NCBI GenBank assembly: GCA_014729665.1
Contig: WJJO01000414.1
Span: 1 to 18,020 of the forward strand
Origin: Caldifarciminota bacterium
Lineage (GTDB): Bacteria > Hydrothermota > Tepidihabitantia > B3-TA06
DNA: 18,020 nt
Reading direction: 5' to 3'
The notes beneath the pieces are model-generated. The model worked only from the letters and a program-made list of their open reading frames with translations, was not told the origin of the DNA and ran no database searches. Every line of letters begins with the position of its first letter. The stretch's first letter is position 1. The position numbers and the translations under genes were made by a program. Shown here piece by piece: positions 1 to 7,377 of the stretch.

Positions 1-213
1 CTCTATGCACTGCTCGAATCGATTCGTATCCTTTCGGTCTTCCTCACGCCCTTCATGCCTGAAACATCTAAAGAGATTCGTGCAAAACTCGGGATAGAAA
101 TAAAAAAAGGTGAGGTTTTTGCAGATCTTATCAAGTGGGGACAGTTACCGGACGGCATTAAGGTCGAAAAGGGTGAAGCACTCTTCCCGAGGATAGAGTA
201 CTCAGATAAGTGA
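1..213 (+). CDS. metG: Methionyl-tRNA synthetase, C-terminal end (partial)
   Basis: The window opens inside this gene. The last 70 codons are in frame 1 and stop with TGA at 211-213. MetG charges tRNA-Met with methionine in the cytoplasm. The visible part is the end of the helical anticodon-binding domain: a segment reading LTPFMPETSKEI, then a short helix, a W-G-x-L turn and a final K-G-E-A-L-F-P-R-I-E strand, the usual close of MetG core domains. The protein ends there, so it lacks the C-terminal EMAP-II/Trbp-like tRNA-binding domain that some bacterial MetG proteins carry. The ABC-F gene begins 56 bases downstream on the same strand and may be co-transcribed. The family call rests on recognising these closing motifs; the catalytic domain is outside the window. 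Confidence 0.82.
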   Translation, partial: LYALLESIRILSVFLTPFMPETSKEIRAKLGIEIKKGEVFADLIKWGQLPDGIKVEKGEALFPRIEYSDK

Positions 214-269
214 GACGGGCGTCATGATCATCCTCGACTGATTAAATAACATCTAAAAAAGATTAAGGT

Positions 270-1874
270 ATGTTACACGTAAGGAATTTATCCGTAAGCT
301 TCGGTTCAGCAGAAGTGCTCGAGGGCATATCCCTTGATCTCAATCATGGCGAGGTCCTCATTGTAACCGGCCCGAACGGTTCAGGGAAATCCACTCTTCT
401 TAAGTGCATTGCAGGCGAGATTGAGTATTCAGACGGATCTATCGACCTCGACAAGTCAGTAAGTTACATCCTTCTCGAACAGGAAACCCCCAAGGCCGAG
501 GGATCTGCAATCCAATTCCTGCTGAAAGGATTTCCTGTGATCTATAAGGTATACAACGAGATGAAGACTGCCGCTCCCGAATCATCCGCCTATGCCGATG
601 CGGTAACCGCGTTTGCTGACGGAGGCGGATACGAGCTGCAATCGGAGTTGGTAAGGATAGCAGCCGGTTTCGGTTTCAGTGAAGGCGATCTCGATAGAGG
701 GCTTGTAACATTCTCCGAAGGGGAAAAAAAGATACTCGCTTTCGTAAGGCTCCTTGCCGGAAACGCAAATCTAATGCTTCTTGACGAGCCAATGAATCAT
801 CTGGATATCTCGATGAGGGTGTTTGCCGAGAAGATGATAATTTCACAGAAGAAAAAGGGTAGATGTTTTCTGATCGTCAGCCACGACAGGATATTTACCG
901 ACAGGATTGCCGACCGCACACTGTATCTTCAAAGAGAGAAGGGAGTAACCGTAAACGGCGGCATCTCACAGATGCTTTCACATCTCGAGCTGGAACTCGA
1001 TGCAGGCAAAAAAAAGGCCGCCGATATCGAGCGTAAGATAAAAAAACTGGAAGCCGAGGTAGCGGCAAGGGCTGTATGGGCAGGACGCAAGGAGCGCAGC
1101 GCCCGCAAGCAGCGTAAACTTTACGATGGTGCGTATCTTGCCTCGCGTGCTGCAAGGATGGCGAAACGAAGCAAGGCCGCGGAAACCCGCCGCGAAAGGT
1201 CCGTTACCGAACTCGAAAATACGAAACCCTTCATCGAGAAACGGCTGAATCTCTCGTTCGACACCTACGAGGTAAGCAAACGGTTAATTGTCAAAGCACA
1301 GGGATTATCAAAAGGATATGAGAAACCTGTGATAGAAAACGTGAGCTTGAGCGTTACGACCAGGGACAGGATAGCATTGATTGGACCGAACGGTTCGGGC
1401 AAGACTACGATAATGCGGTGTCTGCTTACAGAGATAGAACCCGATAAAGGGATTATTCATTTAAGTAAATACGTCAAATACCTGTATTTGCCCCAGGAAA
1501 TCGAGAAGTTCTTCCGCCGCGACATCCTCTTGGATAACCTTACACGTGAAGGATTAGACACATCAAGGGTAAGACAGTTTCTTGGCGCTGCGAAGCTTAG
1601 CGCCGAACAGGTACTCAGACCGGTATCGACCCTGAGCCGCGGCGAGCTGATGCGCGCGGCTATCGTATCGGCGATAATCGACAAGGTCGATTTTCTGTTC
1701 CTGGACGAACCGACGAACCATCTCGATATCGAATCCCTGATTGTTCTGGATAATCTTTTGAACTCGTTTCCCGGCGGCGTGCTCTTCATAAGTCACGACC
1801 GAAGTTTCATTGCGCAGCATGCAGAAAAGGTTTACAGACTTTCAGGGAATAATCTGAAGCCCTGCAGTCTTTAG
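270..1874 (+). CDS. ABC-F family ATP-binding protein (ribosome-associated type)
   Basis: A 534-residue soluble protein with two ABC ATPase domains in one chain and no membrane segments, the layout of ABC-F proteins (EttA/Uup/antibiotic-resistance ARE families), which act on the ribosome and not in transport. Domain 1 has Walker A GPNGSGKST at residues 34-42, signature FSEGE near 148 and Walker B LLDEPMNHLD near 170. A charged Lys/Arg-rich linker (about 240-320) corresponds to the P-site tRNA interaction motif region. Domain 2 has Walker A GPNGSGKTT near 372-380, signature LSRGE and Walker B FLDEPTNHLD near 476-485. The first domain reads DEPMNHLD where DEPTNHLD is usual; both catalytic Glu residues are kept. 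A weak purine-rich stretch precedes the ATG. The stop overlaps the convergent coaE stop by three bases. Which ABC-F subgroup it belongs to cannot be told by eye. Confidence 0.9.
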   Translation: MLHVRNLSVSFGSAEVLEGISLDLNHGEVLIVTGPNGSGKSTLLKCIAGEIEYSDGSIDLDKSVSYILLEQETPKAEGSAIQFLLKGFPVIYKVYNEMKTAAPESSAYADAVTAFADGGGYELQSELVRIAAGFGFSEGDLDRGLVTFSEGEKKILAFVRLLAGNANLMLLDEPMNHLDISMRVFAEKMIISQKKKGRCFLIVSHDRIFTDRIADRTLYLQREKGVTVNGGISQMLSHLELELDAGKKKAADIERKIKKLEAEVAARAVWAGRKERSARKQRKLYDGAYLASRAARMAKRSKAAETRRERSVTELENTKPFIEKRLNLSFDTYEVSKRLIVKAQGLSKGYEKPVIENVSLSVTTRDRIALIGPNGSGKTTIMRCLLTEIEPDKGIIHLSKYVKYLYLPQEIEKFFRRDILLDNLTREGLDTSRVRQFLGAAKLSAEQVLRPVSTLSRGELMRAAIVSAIIDKVDFLFLDEPTNHLDIESLIVLDNLLNSFPGGVLFISHDRSFIAQHAEKVYRLSGNNLKPCSL

Positions 1875-2488
1875 TGCCTCGAGATCATGGGTTCGACGTA
1901 CTTCTTCCAGACCCCCTCCGCGGCAACCCTCAAATCCTCCAGACTCCCGTCGTTCTCAACAATTACGTGACAGAGCTTGCGGAACTCAGCTTCATCTCTC
2001 TGACTGGCAAGGATCGCTCTTGAACGCCTGGGCCTGACCTTCTTCTCCTCTAATCTCTGAATAGAGGTATCTTCGTCTGCAGCTACCGCAATGAGAAGAT
2101 CGCAGGATTCGGCAAGCGGCCAGTCCAGAAGCAGCGCGGCATCTATTACAACCACCTCCTTAGAGGTTCGCGAAATCTGGTATTCCAGTTCACCGATCAA
2201 GGGGGGATGTACGATAGCATTCAACCGTTTCAAGGCATCCGGATCGGCAAATACAATCTCCCCGAGTTTCTTGCGGTCGACCTTGCCGTGGATGTCAAAC
2301 ACCTTGCCCGAAAAAGCCGCTCTGATGTCCTTCTTTACCGCGGGGATATCGTAAAGCTTCCAGGCAATCTTGTCCGCCTCGAGCAGGCTTGCCCCGTGTA
2401 ATGCCAGCATCTTGGAAAACGCGGATTTACCTGCACCAAGACGACCCACGACGCCTACGAGAATCTTTTCGCTGTTATCTTCAGTCAA
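1871..2488 (-). CDS. coaE: Dephospho-CoA kinase
   Basis: CoaE phosphorylates the 3'-hydroxyl of dephospho-CoA with ATP, the last step of coenzyme A synthesis, in the cytoplasm. The 205-residue length is normal for the family. The P-loop GRLGAGKS is at residues 15-22, followed by the LLEADKIAW segment matching the family's (I/L)-D-A-D substrate region, and later by LNAIVHPPLI, the conserved L-x-x-I-x-H-P motif. The start codon is TTG, chosen because it puts the P-loop at the expected distance from the N-terminus; the ribosome-binding site is weak. It is the last gene of the acpP-fabF-etfB-etfA-coaE operon, 33 bases after etfA. Functional link: the acyl carrier protein coded at the head of the operon needs a phosphopantetheine group taken from CoA. 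No terminator is visible after it. Confidence 0.92.
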   Translation of the reverse strand: MTEDNSEKILVGVVGRLGAGKSAFSKMLALHGASLLEADKIAWKLYDIPAVKKDIRAAFSGKVFDIHGKVDRKKLGEIVFADPDALKRLNAIVHPPLIGELEYQISRTSKEVVVIDAALLLDWPLAESCDLLIAVAADEDTSIQRLEEKKVRPRRSRAILASQRDEAEFRKLCHVIVENDGSLEDLRVAAEGVWKKYVEPMISRH

Positions 2489-2521
2489 GATTTCTGCCCT
2501 GGATTGTGGGGTTGATTTTAA

Positions 2522-3709
2522 TCAGCCGCCCTTGAGTTTCTTGATCTCGACTATAAGCTTCGGAACGACCTCGAAGAGGTCGCCTACGATGCCCACGTCC
2601 GCAACCTTGAATATCGGCGCGTTCGGGTCCTTGTTAACCGCAATGATATAGTCGGAAGACTGCATGCCTACAAGATGCTGGATTGCCCCTGAAACACCGA
2701 GGGCGACGTATATCTTGGGTGATACGGTCCTTCCGGTCTGTCCCACCTGGTGTGAGTAGTTAATCCAGCCCGCATCGACTGCAGAGCGAGACGCACCGAC
2801 AGCCCCGCCTAGAAGGTCTGCAAGTTCTTCAATCAAGGAGAAGTTCTTCGGGTCTCCAAGACCCCTGCCCCCTGTAACGATAATGTCCGCCTCGGATATG
2901 TTTATCTGTGAGGTATCGTCTGCAACGAACTCGAGGAACTTGACCCGATTCGAAAGCGAGTCTGCGGAAAGCTCGGTCACCTTTCCTGATGAGTCGTAGG
3001 ATTCTTCAAGGGGTTTCATCACCTTGGGTCTGACCGTAGCCATCTGCGGACGGTGCTCAGGACAGATGATGGTTGCCATGATGTTTCCGCCGAAAGCCGG
3101 ACGCGTTTGGAGAAGAAGCCGTTTTTCGGTATCTATATCCAAGCCGGTACAGTCCGCCGTTAGACCTGCATGAACCTTGACCGCAATCCTGGAAAGCAGG
3201 GAACGTCCGATAAATGTTGCCGCTCCCAGGACTATCTCGGGCTTCCGTTCCTCTATTAAATCTGATATAACCTTTGAGTACGGTTCCACGCCGAAGTGGG
3301 CGAGTTCATCGTTCTTGATGAAAAGGACCTCATCTGCACCTGCACTCAGCAGTGAGGAGGCGTTCTTGACATCTGCACCCGGGAGTAACGCAGTTACCGG
3401 GACGTCGAGCTTTTCCGCAAGCCTGCGTGCCGCACCCAGGAGTTCAGCCGAGCTTGACTGAATCTCACCCCCCCTCTGTTCGGCAAACACCCATATCCCC
3501 CGCCACTCATCCGGATTGCAGGCGACGTCTCGCTCTACCTCCTCTACCTCCAGCGCGTTTTCAGGACATACCGGTACGCATGCTCCGCAGAGTGTACAGG
3601 TTTCGAGTACTACGAGTTTGTCTTCCCTTATCTCCAAAGAACCGAAAGGACATACGGGTATGCACTCCCCGCAGAGTGTACACGCATCGCGGTCAATCCT
3701 CAAGGCCAT
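2522..3709 (-). CDS. etfA: Electron transfer flavoprotein alpha subunit with N-terminal 2[4Fe-4S] ferredoxin domain
   Basis: A 395-residue fusion. Residues 1-55 form a bacterial-type ferredoxin with two CxxCxxCxxxCP clusters (Cys10/13/16/20 and Cys38/41/44/48). The rest is a full EtfA: an N-terminal Rossmann-like part (about 70-260) and the C-terminal FAD-binding domain with GGRGLGDPKNF (280-290), GQTGRTVSPKIYVALGVSG (323-341) and DPNAPIF...ADVGIVGDLFEVVP (361-383). With EtfB it forms a heterodimer carrying electrons between dehydrogenases, ferredoxin and NAD. EtfA subunits with an N-terminal ferredoxin are known from anaerobes, for example the caffeyl-CoA reductase and lactate dehydrogenase complexes of Acetobacterium. 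The ATG overlaps the etfB TGA by one base (TGATG), so translation is probably coupled. No partner acyl-CoA or FAD/FMN dehydrogenase is encoded in the window. Confidence 0.95.
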   Translation of the reverse strand: MALRIDRDACTLCGECIPVCPFGSLEIREDKLVVLETCTLCGACVPVCPENALEVEEVERDVACNPDEWRGIWVFAEQRGGEIQSSSAELLGAARRLAEKLDVPVTALLPGADVKNASSLLSAGADEVLFIKNDELAHFGVEPYSKVISDLIEERKPEIVLGAATFIGRSLLSRIAVKVHAGLTADCTGLDIDTEKRLLLQTRPAFGGNIMATIICPEHRPQMATVRPKVMKPLEESYDSSGKVTELSADSLSNRVKFLEFVADDTSQINISEADIIVTGGRGLGDPKNFSLIEELADLLGGAVGASRSAVDAGWINYSHQVGQTGRTVSPKIYVALGVSGAIQHLVGMQSSDYIIAVNKDPNAPIFKVADVGIVGDLFEVVPKLIVEIKKLKGG

Positions 3710-4503
3710 CAGAAAAGACCCTTCTTTGCGAGCCTTTCTGCGATTATCTTAGCAGCCTCATCAGGTTCGACGTCTGAAAAGAGTTCACCTTCGGAACGCG
3801 GAGGCGGAGGGAACACCTTTACGACCTGGGTCGGTGAACCTGCCAGGCCCACGTCGGAGGCTTCCACATCCAGATCGTCGAAGGTCCATACCTCAATCTC
3901 GGCCTTCTTCGCGGCCATCTTTCCCCTCAGGCTGGGAAGCCTGGGTTCGTTGAGTTCCTTGACCGTCGTCATCAAGCAGGGAAGCGGAACCTCGAGGCGC
4001 TCCGAGCCTTCCTCCCACATGGACTGCAGCCTGAGTACCCGGGCTTCGGGATCGAGTTCGTCAACCTTGCGTATAAAGGTCGCCTGCGGAATGTCCAGGA
4101 ACTCGGCGATACCCGGACCGACCTGGGCCGTGTCGCCGTCAGCCGCCTGCTTACCCGTCAGGATTACGTCGTAATCGCCTATCTTGCGGATGGCTGCCGA
4201 AAGGGTCAGCGCTGTAGCCCACGTATCCGCACCTGCAAACTTGGCGTCTGACACGAGGATTGCCCTATCTACCCCCATAGAGATAACCTCCCTGAGGGCT
4301 TGCTCTGCCTGAGGCGGACCCATAGATATAGCAATTACTTCTCCGCCAGCCTTCTCCTTGAACTGCAAAGCCTCCTCGACCGCGTAAAGGTCGAAGGGAT
4401 TCACCATCGCAGGCACACCTTCACGGATAAGGGTATTCGTTTCAGGATCCACCCGTACTTCGGTAGTATCAGGAACCTGCTTGATACATACGATGAACTC
4501 CAT
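3709..4503 (-). CDS. etfB: Electron transfer flavoprotein beta subunit
   Basis: A 264-residue EtfB, close to the usual length. The N-terminus MEFIVCIKQVPDT and the VNPFDLYAVEEAL segment (34-46) are standard. The nucleotide loop GKQAADGDTAQVGP (117-130) has the D-x-x-T-A-Q-V-G-P form found in EtfB proteins of flavin-bifurcating complexes from anaerobes such as Acidaminococcus; mitochondrial and proteobacterial EtfB have a D-D-x-N-Q/A-T-G form that binds AMP. From this I infer a second FAD in EtfB and possible electron bifurcation with NADH and ferredoxin; the partner enzyme is unknown. The gene starts 15 bases after the fabF stop with no clear Shine-Dalgarno sequence and no promoter in the gap, so it depends on readthrough from acpP-fabF. 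It ends in a one-base overlap with etfA. Confidence 0.95.
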   Translation of the reverse strand: MEFIVCIKQVPDTTEVRVDPETNTLIREGVPAMVNPFDLYAVEEALQFKEKAGGEVIAISMGPPQAEQALREVISMGVDRAILVSDAKFAGADTWATALTLSAAIRKIGDYDVILTGKQAADGDTAQVGPGIAEFLDIPQATFIRKVDELDPEARVLRLQSMWEEGSERLEVPLPCLMTTVKELNEPRLPSLRGKMAAKKAEIEVWTFDDLDVEASDVGLAGSPTQVVKVFPPPPRSEGELFSDVEPDEAAKIIAERLAKKGLF

Positions 4504-4518
4504 ATTATCTGCTGTGAA

Positions 4519-5760
4519 CTACCCTTCAAAGCGCTTGAAAGCAAGGGTAACGTTGTGGCCGCCGAAACCGAACGAGTTGGAAATAACGACGTTTATATCC
4601 TTTTGGCGAGCCTGCCCCGGAACGTAATCCAGGTCGCATCCTTCCCCGGGCTTTGAAAGATTACGGGTGGGGTGAACCTTGCCGTCCCGGATGGAGAGTA
4701 CGCTGACGACGGCTTCAGCCCCGCCGGCTCCGCCCAATAGATGGCCTATCATGGATTTGGTCGAAGAGATCCAGAGTTCCTCGGCGTGCTGCCCGAAGAC
4801 CTTATGGATTGCCATAGTCTCCATGGGATCGTTGAGTTCGGTGGATGTACCGTGGGCGTTAACATAGTCGACATCTTCGGCATTAAGGCCCGCTTCCTCG
4901 AGCGCCATCCTCATCGCAAGCTGGGGTCCCCTGCCCTGGGGATCAGGGGCTGTCATATGAAAGGCGTCACCTGATAATCCGTAGCCTACGAGTTCTGCAT
5001 ATATATTTGCTCCGCGCTTGCGTGCATGTTCAAGCTCCTCGAGGACTATTATCCCCGAACCTTCAGCCATTACGAAGCCGTCTCTGTCGGCATCAAAAGG
5101 CCTCGAAGCGTGTTCGGGATCGTCGTTGCGCCTTGAGATAGCCCTCATGTTGGCAAAAGCTGCCACGCTGCAAGGAGTAGTTGCGGCCTCAGTGCCACCC
5201 GTTATCATTATGTCGGCTTTTCCCTGCTTGATTAAACCAAACGATGTTCCAATGGCATGAGCACCCGAAGCGCAGGCTGAAACCGTGCAGAAGTTAGGAC
5301 CGCATATACCGTACTCTATCGATATAAAACCTGACGCCATATCCGGTATCATCATCGGGATTAGCATCGGTGATACACGCTTGGGGCCAAGGGTCAGAAA
5401 CTTCTCGAGTTCCTTTTCCCATATCTTAATTCCGCCGATACCGACGCCAACCAACACGCCGCTGCGTTCCGGATTCTCGGATGTGAAATCGAAGCCTGAA
5501 TCGGAAACCGCTTCATGCGCGGTCCATACCGCGAACTGGCAGAAACGATCCATGCGCTTTGCCTTCTTGAAATCGATCCGCTCCGCTGGATCGAAATCTG
5601 GAACTTCGCCTGCAATCTGTACCGGAAGATCGGAGGGATCAAACGCATTTATCCTTCGAATGCCGTTCTTTCCGGCAAGTATGTTTTGCCAGCTCGTTTC
5701 TGCATTCTTTCCCAGGGCCGTAAGAAGCCCTATACCTGTAACCGCTACTCGGCGATCCAT
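4519..5760 (-). CDS. fabF: 3-oxoacyl-[acyl-carrier-protein] synthase II
   Basis: FabF condenses malonyl-ACP with a growing acyl-ACP in type II fatty-acid synthesis. The 413-residue length is typical. The catalytic triad is intact and at the positions seen in E. coli FabF: nucleophile Cys163 in VSACASG, His303 in NAHGTST and His340 in IGHLLGGAG. The N-terminal VAVTGIGLLTALG and C-terminal NSFGFGGHN motifs are also present. The ATG at 5760 is the natural start, 27 bases after the acpP stop. The pairing with acpP is the common bacterial arrangement. Instead of rnc or other lipid genes, the next genes are etfB and etfA. Confidence 0.97.
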   Translation of the reverse strand: MDRRVAVTGIGLLTALGKNAETSWQNILAGKNGIRRINAFDPSDLPVQIAGEVPDFDPAERIDFKKAKRMDRFCQFAVWTAHEAVSDSGFDFTSENPERSGVLVGVGIGGIKIWEKELEKFLTLGPKRVSPMLIPMMIPDMASGFISIEYGICGPNFCTVSACASGAHAIGTSFGLIKQGKADIMITGGTEAATTPCSVAAFANMRAISRRNDDPEHASRPFDADRDGFVMAEGSGIIVLEELEHARKRGANIYAELVGYGLSGDAFHMTAPDPQGRGPQLAMRMALEEAGLNAEDVDYVNAHGTSTELNDPMETMAIHKVFGQHAEELWISSTKSMIGHLLGGAGGAEAVVSVLSIRDGKVHPTRNLSKPGEGCDLDYVPGQARQKDINVVISNSFGFGGHNVTLAFKRFEG

Positions 5761-5772
5761 TCTATATTTCCA

Positions 5773-5786
5773 CGCCTGTAGAGGCG
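5773..5786 (-). other. Small hairpin between acpP and fabF
   Basis: CGCCT and AGGCG pair around a four-base loop, 1 base after the acpP stop codon. There is no T-tract on either side, so it is not a standard terminator. A stem here could block 3' decay of the acpP message and raise AcpP over FabF. The stem is only 5 bp, so this is tentative. Confidence 0.3.
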
Positions 5787-5787
5787 A

Positions 5788-6027
5788 TTATTTGTTACCT
5801 AGTTTGGACTCCAAATAATCCAAAGCTTTGCCCACCGTCTCGAGCTTCTGGGCATCTTCATCAGGGATCTCGATGGAAAACTTTTCCTCGAAAGCCATGA
5901 TTAGTTCGACCGTATCCAGGGAATCGGCACCGAGATCGTCGATGAATTTTGCTTCTTTGTTCACCTTTTCAGGCGGTACGTGGAGCTGCTCTACTATTAT
6001 GTTCTTTACGTCATCAAAAAGAGCCAT
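5788..6027 (-). CDS. acpP: Acyl carrier protein
   Basis: A 79-residue acidic four-helix carrier that holds growing acyl chains on a phosphopantetheine arm. The attachment serine is Ser36 in the LGADSLDTVEL motif, the canonical DSL site. The ATG is preceded by AAGGAGG at the right distance, and by a consensus-like promoter (6055-6083) giving a leader of about 20 bases. It is the first gene of a five-gene operon continuing into fabF, etfB, etfA and coaE. A small hairpin directly after its stop codon may stabilise the upstream message. Confidence 0.97.
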   Translation of the reverse strand: MALFDDVKNIIVEQLHVPPEKVNKEAKFIDDLGADSLDTVELIMAFEEKFSIEIPDEDAQKLETVGKALDYLESKLGNK

Positions 6028-6054
6028 GTAGTTCCTCCTTAGTCTTAAGTCCGA

Positions 6055-6083
6055 AGTCTACCTAAAACACCGGTATTTGTCAA
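6055..6083 (-). promoter_or_regulatory. Sigma70-type promoter of the acpP-fabF-etfBA-coaE operon
   Basis: On the minus strand, a perfect -35 TTGACA (6083-6078) is followed by a 17-base spacer and a -10 box TAGACT (6060-6055; 4 of 6 consensus bases). The expected start of transcription is near 6048, leaving a leader of about 20 bases with a strong AAGGAGG site before the acpP ATG. Confidence 0.6.
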
Positions 6084-6215
6084 GCATTCAATCTTTCTTA
6101 TATAGACCCTGATTCGCAGTAAACCGACCGATGGCGGGGTAAGAAAATTAAACCATATACTGTTCCCGGTTGTCTAACTGTATATTCGATGTTGCGTAAA
6201 ACAGGATACCGTGTG

Positions 6216-6232
6216 TTCACAGATGTTGTGAA
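6216..6232. repeat. Short inverted repeat upstream of the DUF2330 promoter
   Basis: TTCACA and TGTGAA flank a 5-base spacer. The centre lies about 58 bases upstream of the expected DUF2330 transcription start, where class I activators often bind. The half-sites are in the opposite order to a CRP site (TGTGA-N6-TCACA), so no regulator is named. Confidence 0.3.
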
Positions 6233-6241
6233 TCATTCGGA

Positions 6242-6266
6242 CGGACTTGACAGTCCATCAAGTCCG
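6242..6266. promoter_or_regulatory. Operator-like perfect inverted repeat over the DUF2330 promoter
   Basis: CGGACTTGA and TCAAGTCCG form a perfect 9-bp inverted repeat with a 7-base centre. It covers most of the -35 box (6247-6252) and most of the spacer of the promoter that drives the DUF2330 gene. No T-run follows on either strand, so a terminator is unlikely. The position suits a repressor or a spacer-binding regulator; which one cannot be told. Confidence 0.5.
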
Positions 6267-6275
6267 GAGTATGCT
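6247..6275 (+). promoter_or_regulatory. Promoter of the DUF2330 gene
   Basis: Perfect -35 TTGACA (6247-6252), a 17-base spacer and -10 TATGCT (6270-6275; 4 of 6 consensus bases). The predicted start is near 6282, giving a leader of about 20 bases that contains the AAAGGAGAGG ribosome site just before the ATG at 6302. Confidence 0.5.
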
Positions 6276-6301
6276 GAATTAATAGAATCAAAGGAGAGGT
6301 A

Positions 6302-7345
6302 ATGAAAAAAAGTATTGCGATATTAGCCGCTGTCATGACAGCAGTCGCAGCATTTGCCGACGGGGGAGTATTCCCTCCACCCGGTGTGAGTATCTACGAA
6401 CCCTATCAATATGCCGTAATTGAACACGATGGAAGCACGGAAAACCTTCATCTGCTTATACGGGTTGAAGGTGAACCCACCGAGTTCGGGTGGATAGTTC
6501 CCCTGCCTTCAACACCCGAGATTACCGAAGATACCATCTCCCTGTTCGAAGAAATTATGGATATGACCAATCCCGACTACGGCTACGGCTTCGGCTGCAT
6601 GGGTCCTGCAGACAGGGGAGGACTCGGTTACAACGATTACGAACATATAGAAATAATAGAGGAAGATACGGTAGGAATCCTGAAAACGACTACGCTTTCC
6701 GCCCAGGACCCGGCAGAACTATTCACCTGGCTCCGCGACAATGGCTTTCCAATAACCGATACGACCGACACTTCATCTGCACGGGATAGTCTGAATGCTG
6801 TAGAGATCTTTGCAGACTACATCTCCCGCGACTGGATATTCGTAATATTTACGATAGATGAGTTACCTGATCGAGACGCCAACTTACAGCCGGTTGAGTT
6901 CACCTTCAACTCCCCGGATATCGTATATCCGATGAAGATAACCTCGTTGAATAAGTTGAGTGGTGATTACTATTACTACTATTATCTGGAACTTTACCTG
7001 TTCGTGATTGCAGACCACCGGATGAAGGTGGATACCGGATGCGGGGAAATCTCTTACCCCTATGTGAATAAGATATCGGAATCCGAGTATGAGGCAATCA
7101 CCGAACACTATCCTCAGGTGGCCTGCCTGTGCGGTGAGGGTGATTTCATCACGAGGATCGAGGCTACCTTCTGGGATCCTGAGGATATTGATGCAGATTA
7201 CGTAATGGTTGCAGCGGACAACGACTCCGAAACCTTCTACGGGCATGCGGCAGGCGGTCCGGGATTGATACTGCTGCCATTGGCCTTCGTGTTCGGTACG
7301 GCAGCCTTCGTATCCCGAAGGTTGAGGAAAAAGAAGAAGAGATAA
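6302..7345 (+). CDS. DUF2330 family exported, membrane-anchored protein
   Basis: A 347-residue protein with an N-terminal signal peptide (MKKSIAILAAVMTAVAAFA, cleavage expected after residue 19 or so), a large extracytoplasmic domain and a C-terminal hydrophobic segment (about 318-338) followed by RRLRKKKKR, which would act as a stop-transfer anchor with a basic cytoplasmic tail. The segment after the signal peptide, with YEPYQYAVIEHDG, ENLHLLIRVEGEPTEFGWIV and PLPSTPEI, is the start of the DUF2330 domain, whose function is not known. There is a run of six tyrosines near residues 223-228 and several Cys residues (near 98, 250 and 278-280) that could form disulfides. It stands alone between two opposing operons, with its own promoter, inverted repeat and terminator. 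A strong AAAGGAGAGG site supports the ATG. Confidence 0.85.
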   Translation: MKKSIAILAAVMTAVAAFADGGVFPPPGVSIYEPYQYAVIEHDGSTENLHLLIRVEGEPTEFGWIVPLPSTPEITEDTISLFEEIMDMTNPDYGYGFGCMGPADRGGLGYNDYEHIEIIEEDTVGILKTTTLSAQDPAELFTWLRDNGFPITDTTDTSSARDSLNAVEIFADYISRDWIFVIFTIDELPDRDANLQPVEFTFNSPDIVYPMKITSLNKLSGDYYYYYYLELYLFVIADHRMKVDTGCGEISYPYVNKISESEYEAITEHYPQVACLCGEGDFITRIEATFWDPEDIDADYVMVAADNDSETFYGHAAGGPGLILLPLAFVFGTAAFVSRRLRKKKKR

Positions 7346-7349
7346 AAAA

Positions 7350-7377
7350 AAAGAAAGCCCCTTGCGGGGCTTTCTTT
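7350..7377. terminator. Bidirectional rho-independent terminator
   Basis: AAAGAAAGCCCC (7350-7361) pairs with GGGGCTTTCTTT (7366-7377) around a TTGC loop, a 12-bp stem with a GC-rich top. Read leftwards, the stem ends in an unbroken run of nine T, an excellent terminator for the V-ATPase operon; its right edge overlaps the TAA of the subunit E gene. Read rightwards, the T-rich tail (CTTTCTTTATT) also ends the DUF2330 gene, whose stop is five bases before it. Confidence 0.92.

Noticed and set aside
5773..5786. Terminator between acpP and fabF
   Set aside because: A 5-bp stem with no T-tract on the coding side; fabF has no promoter of its own, so transcription must continue.
6216..6232. CRP binding site
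   Set aside because: The half-sites are in reversed order (TTCACA...TGTGAA) with a 5-base spacer, unlike TGTGA-N6-TCACA; kept only as an unnamed inverted repeat.
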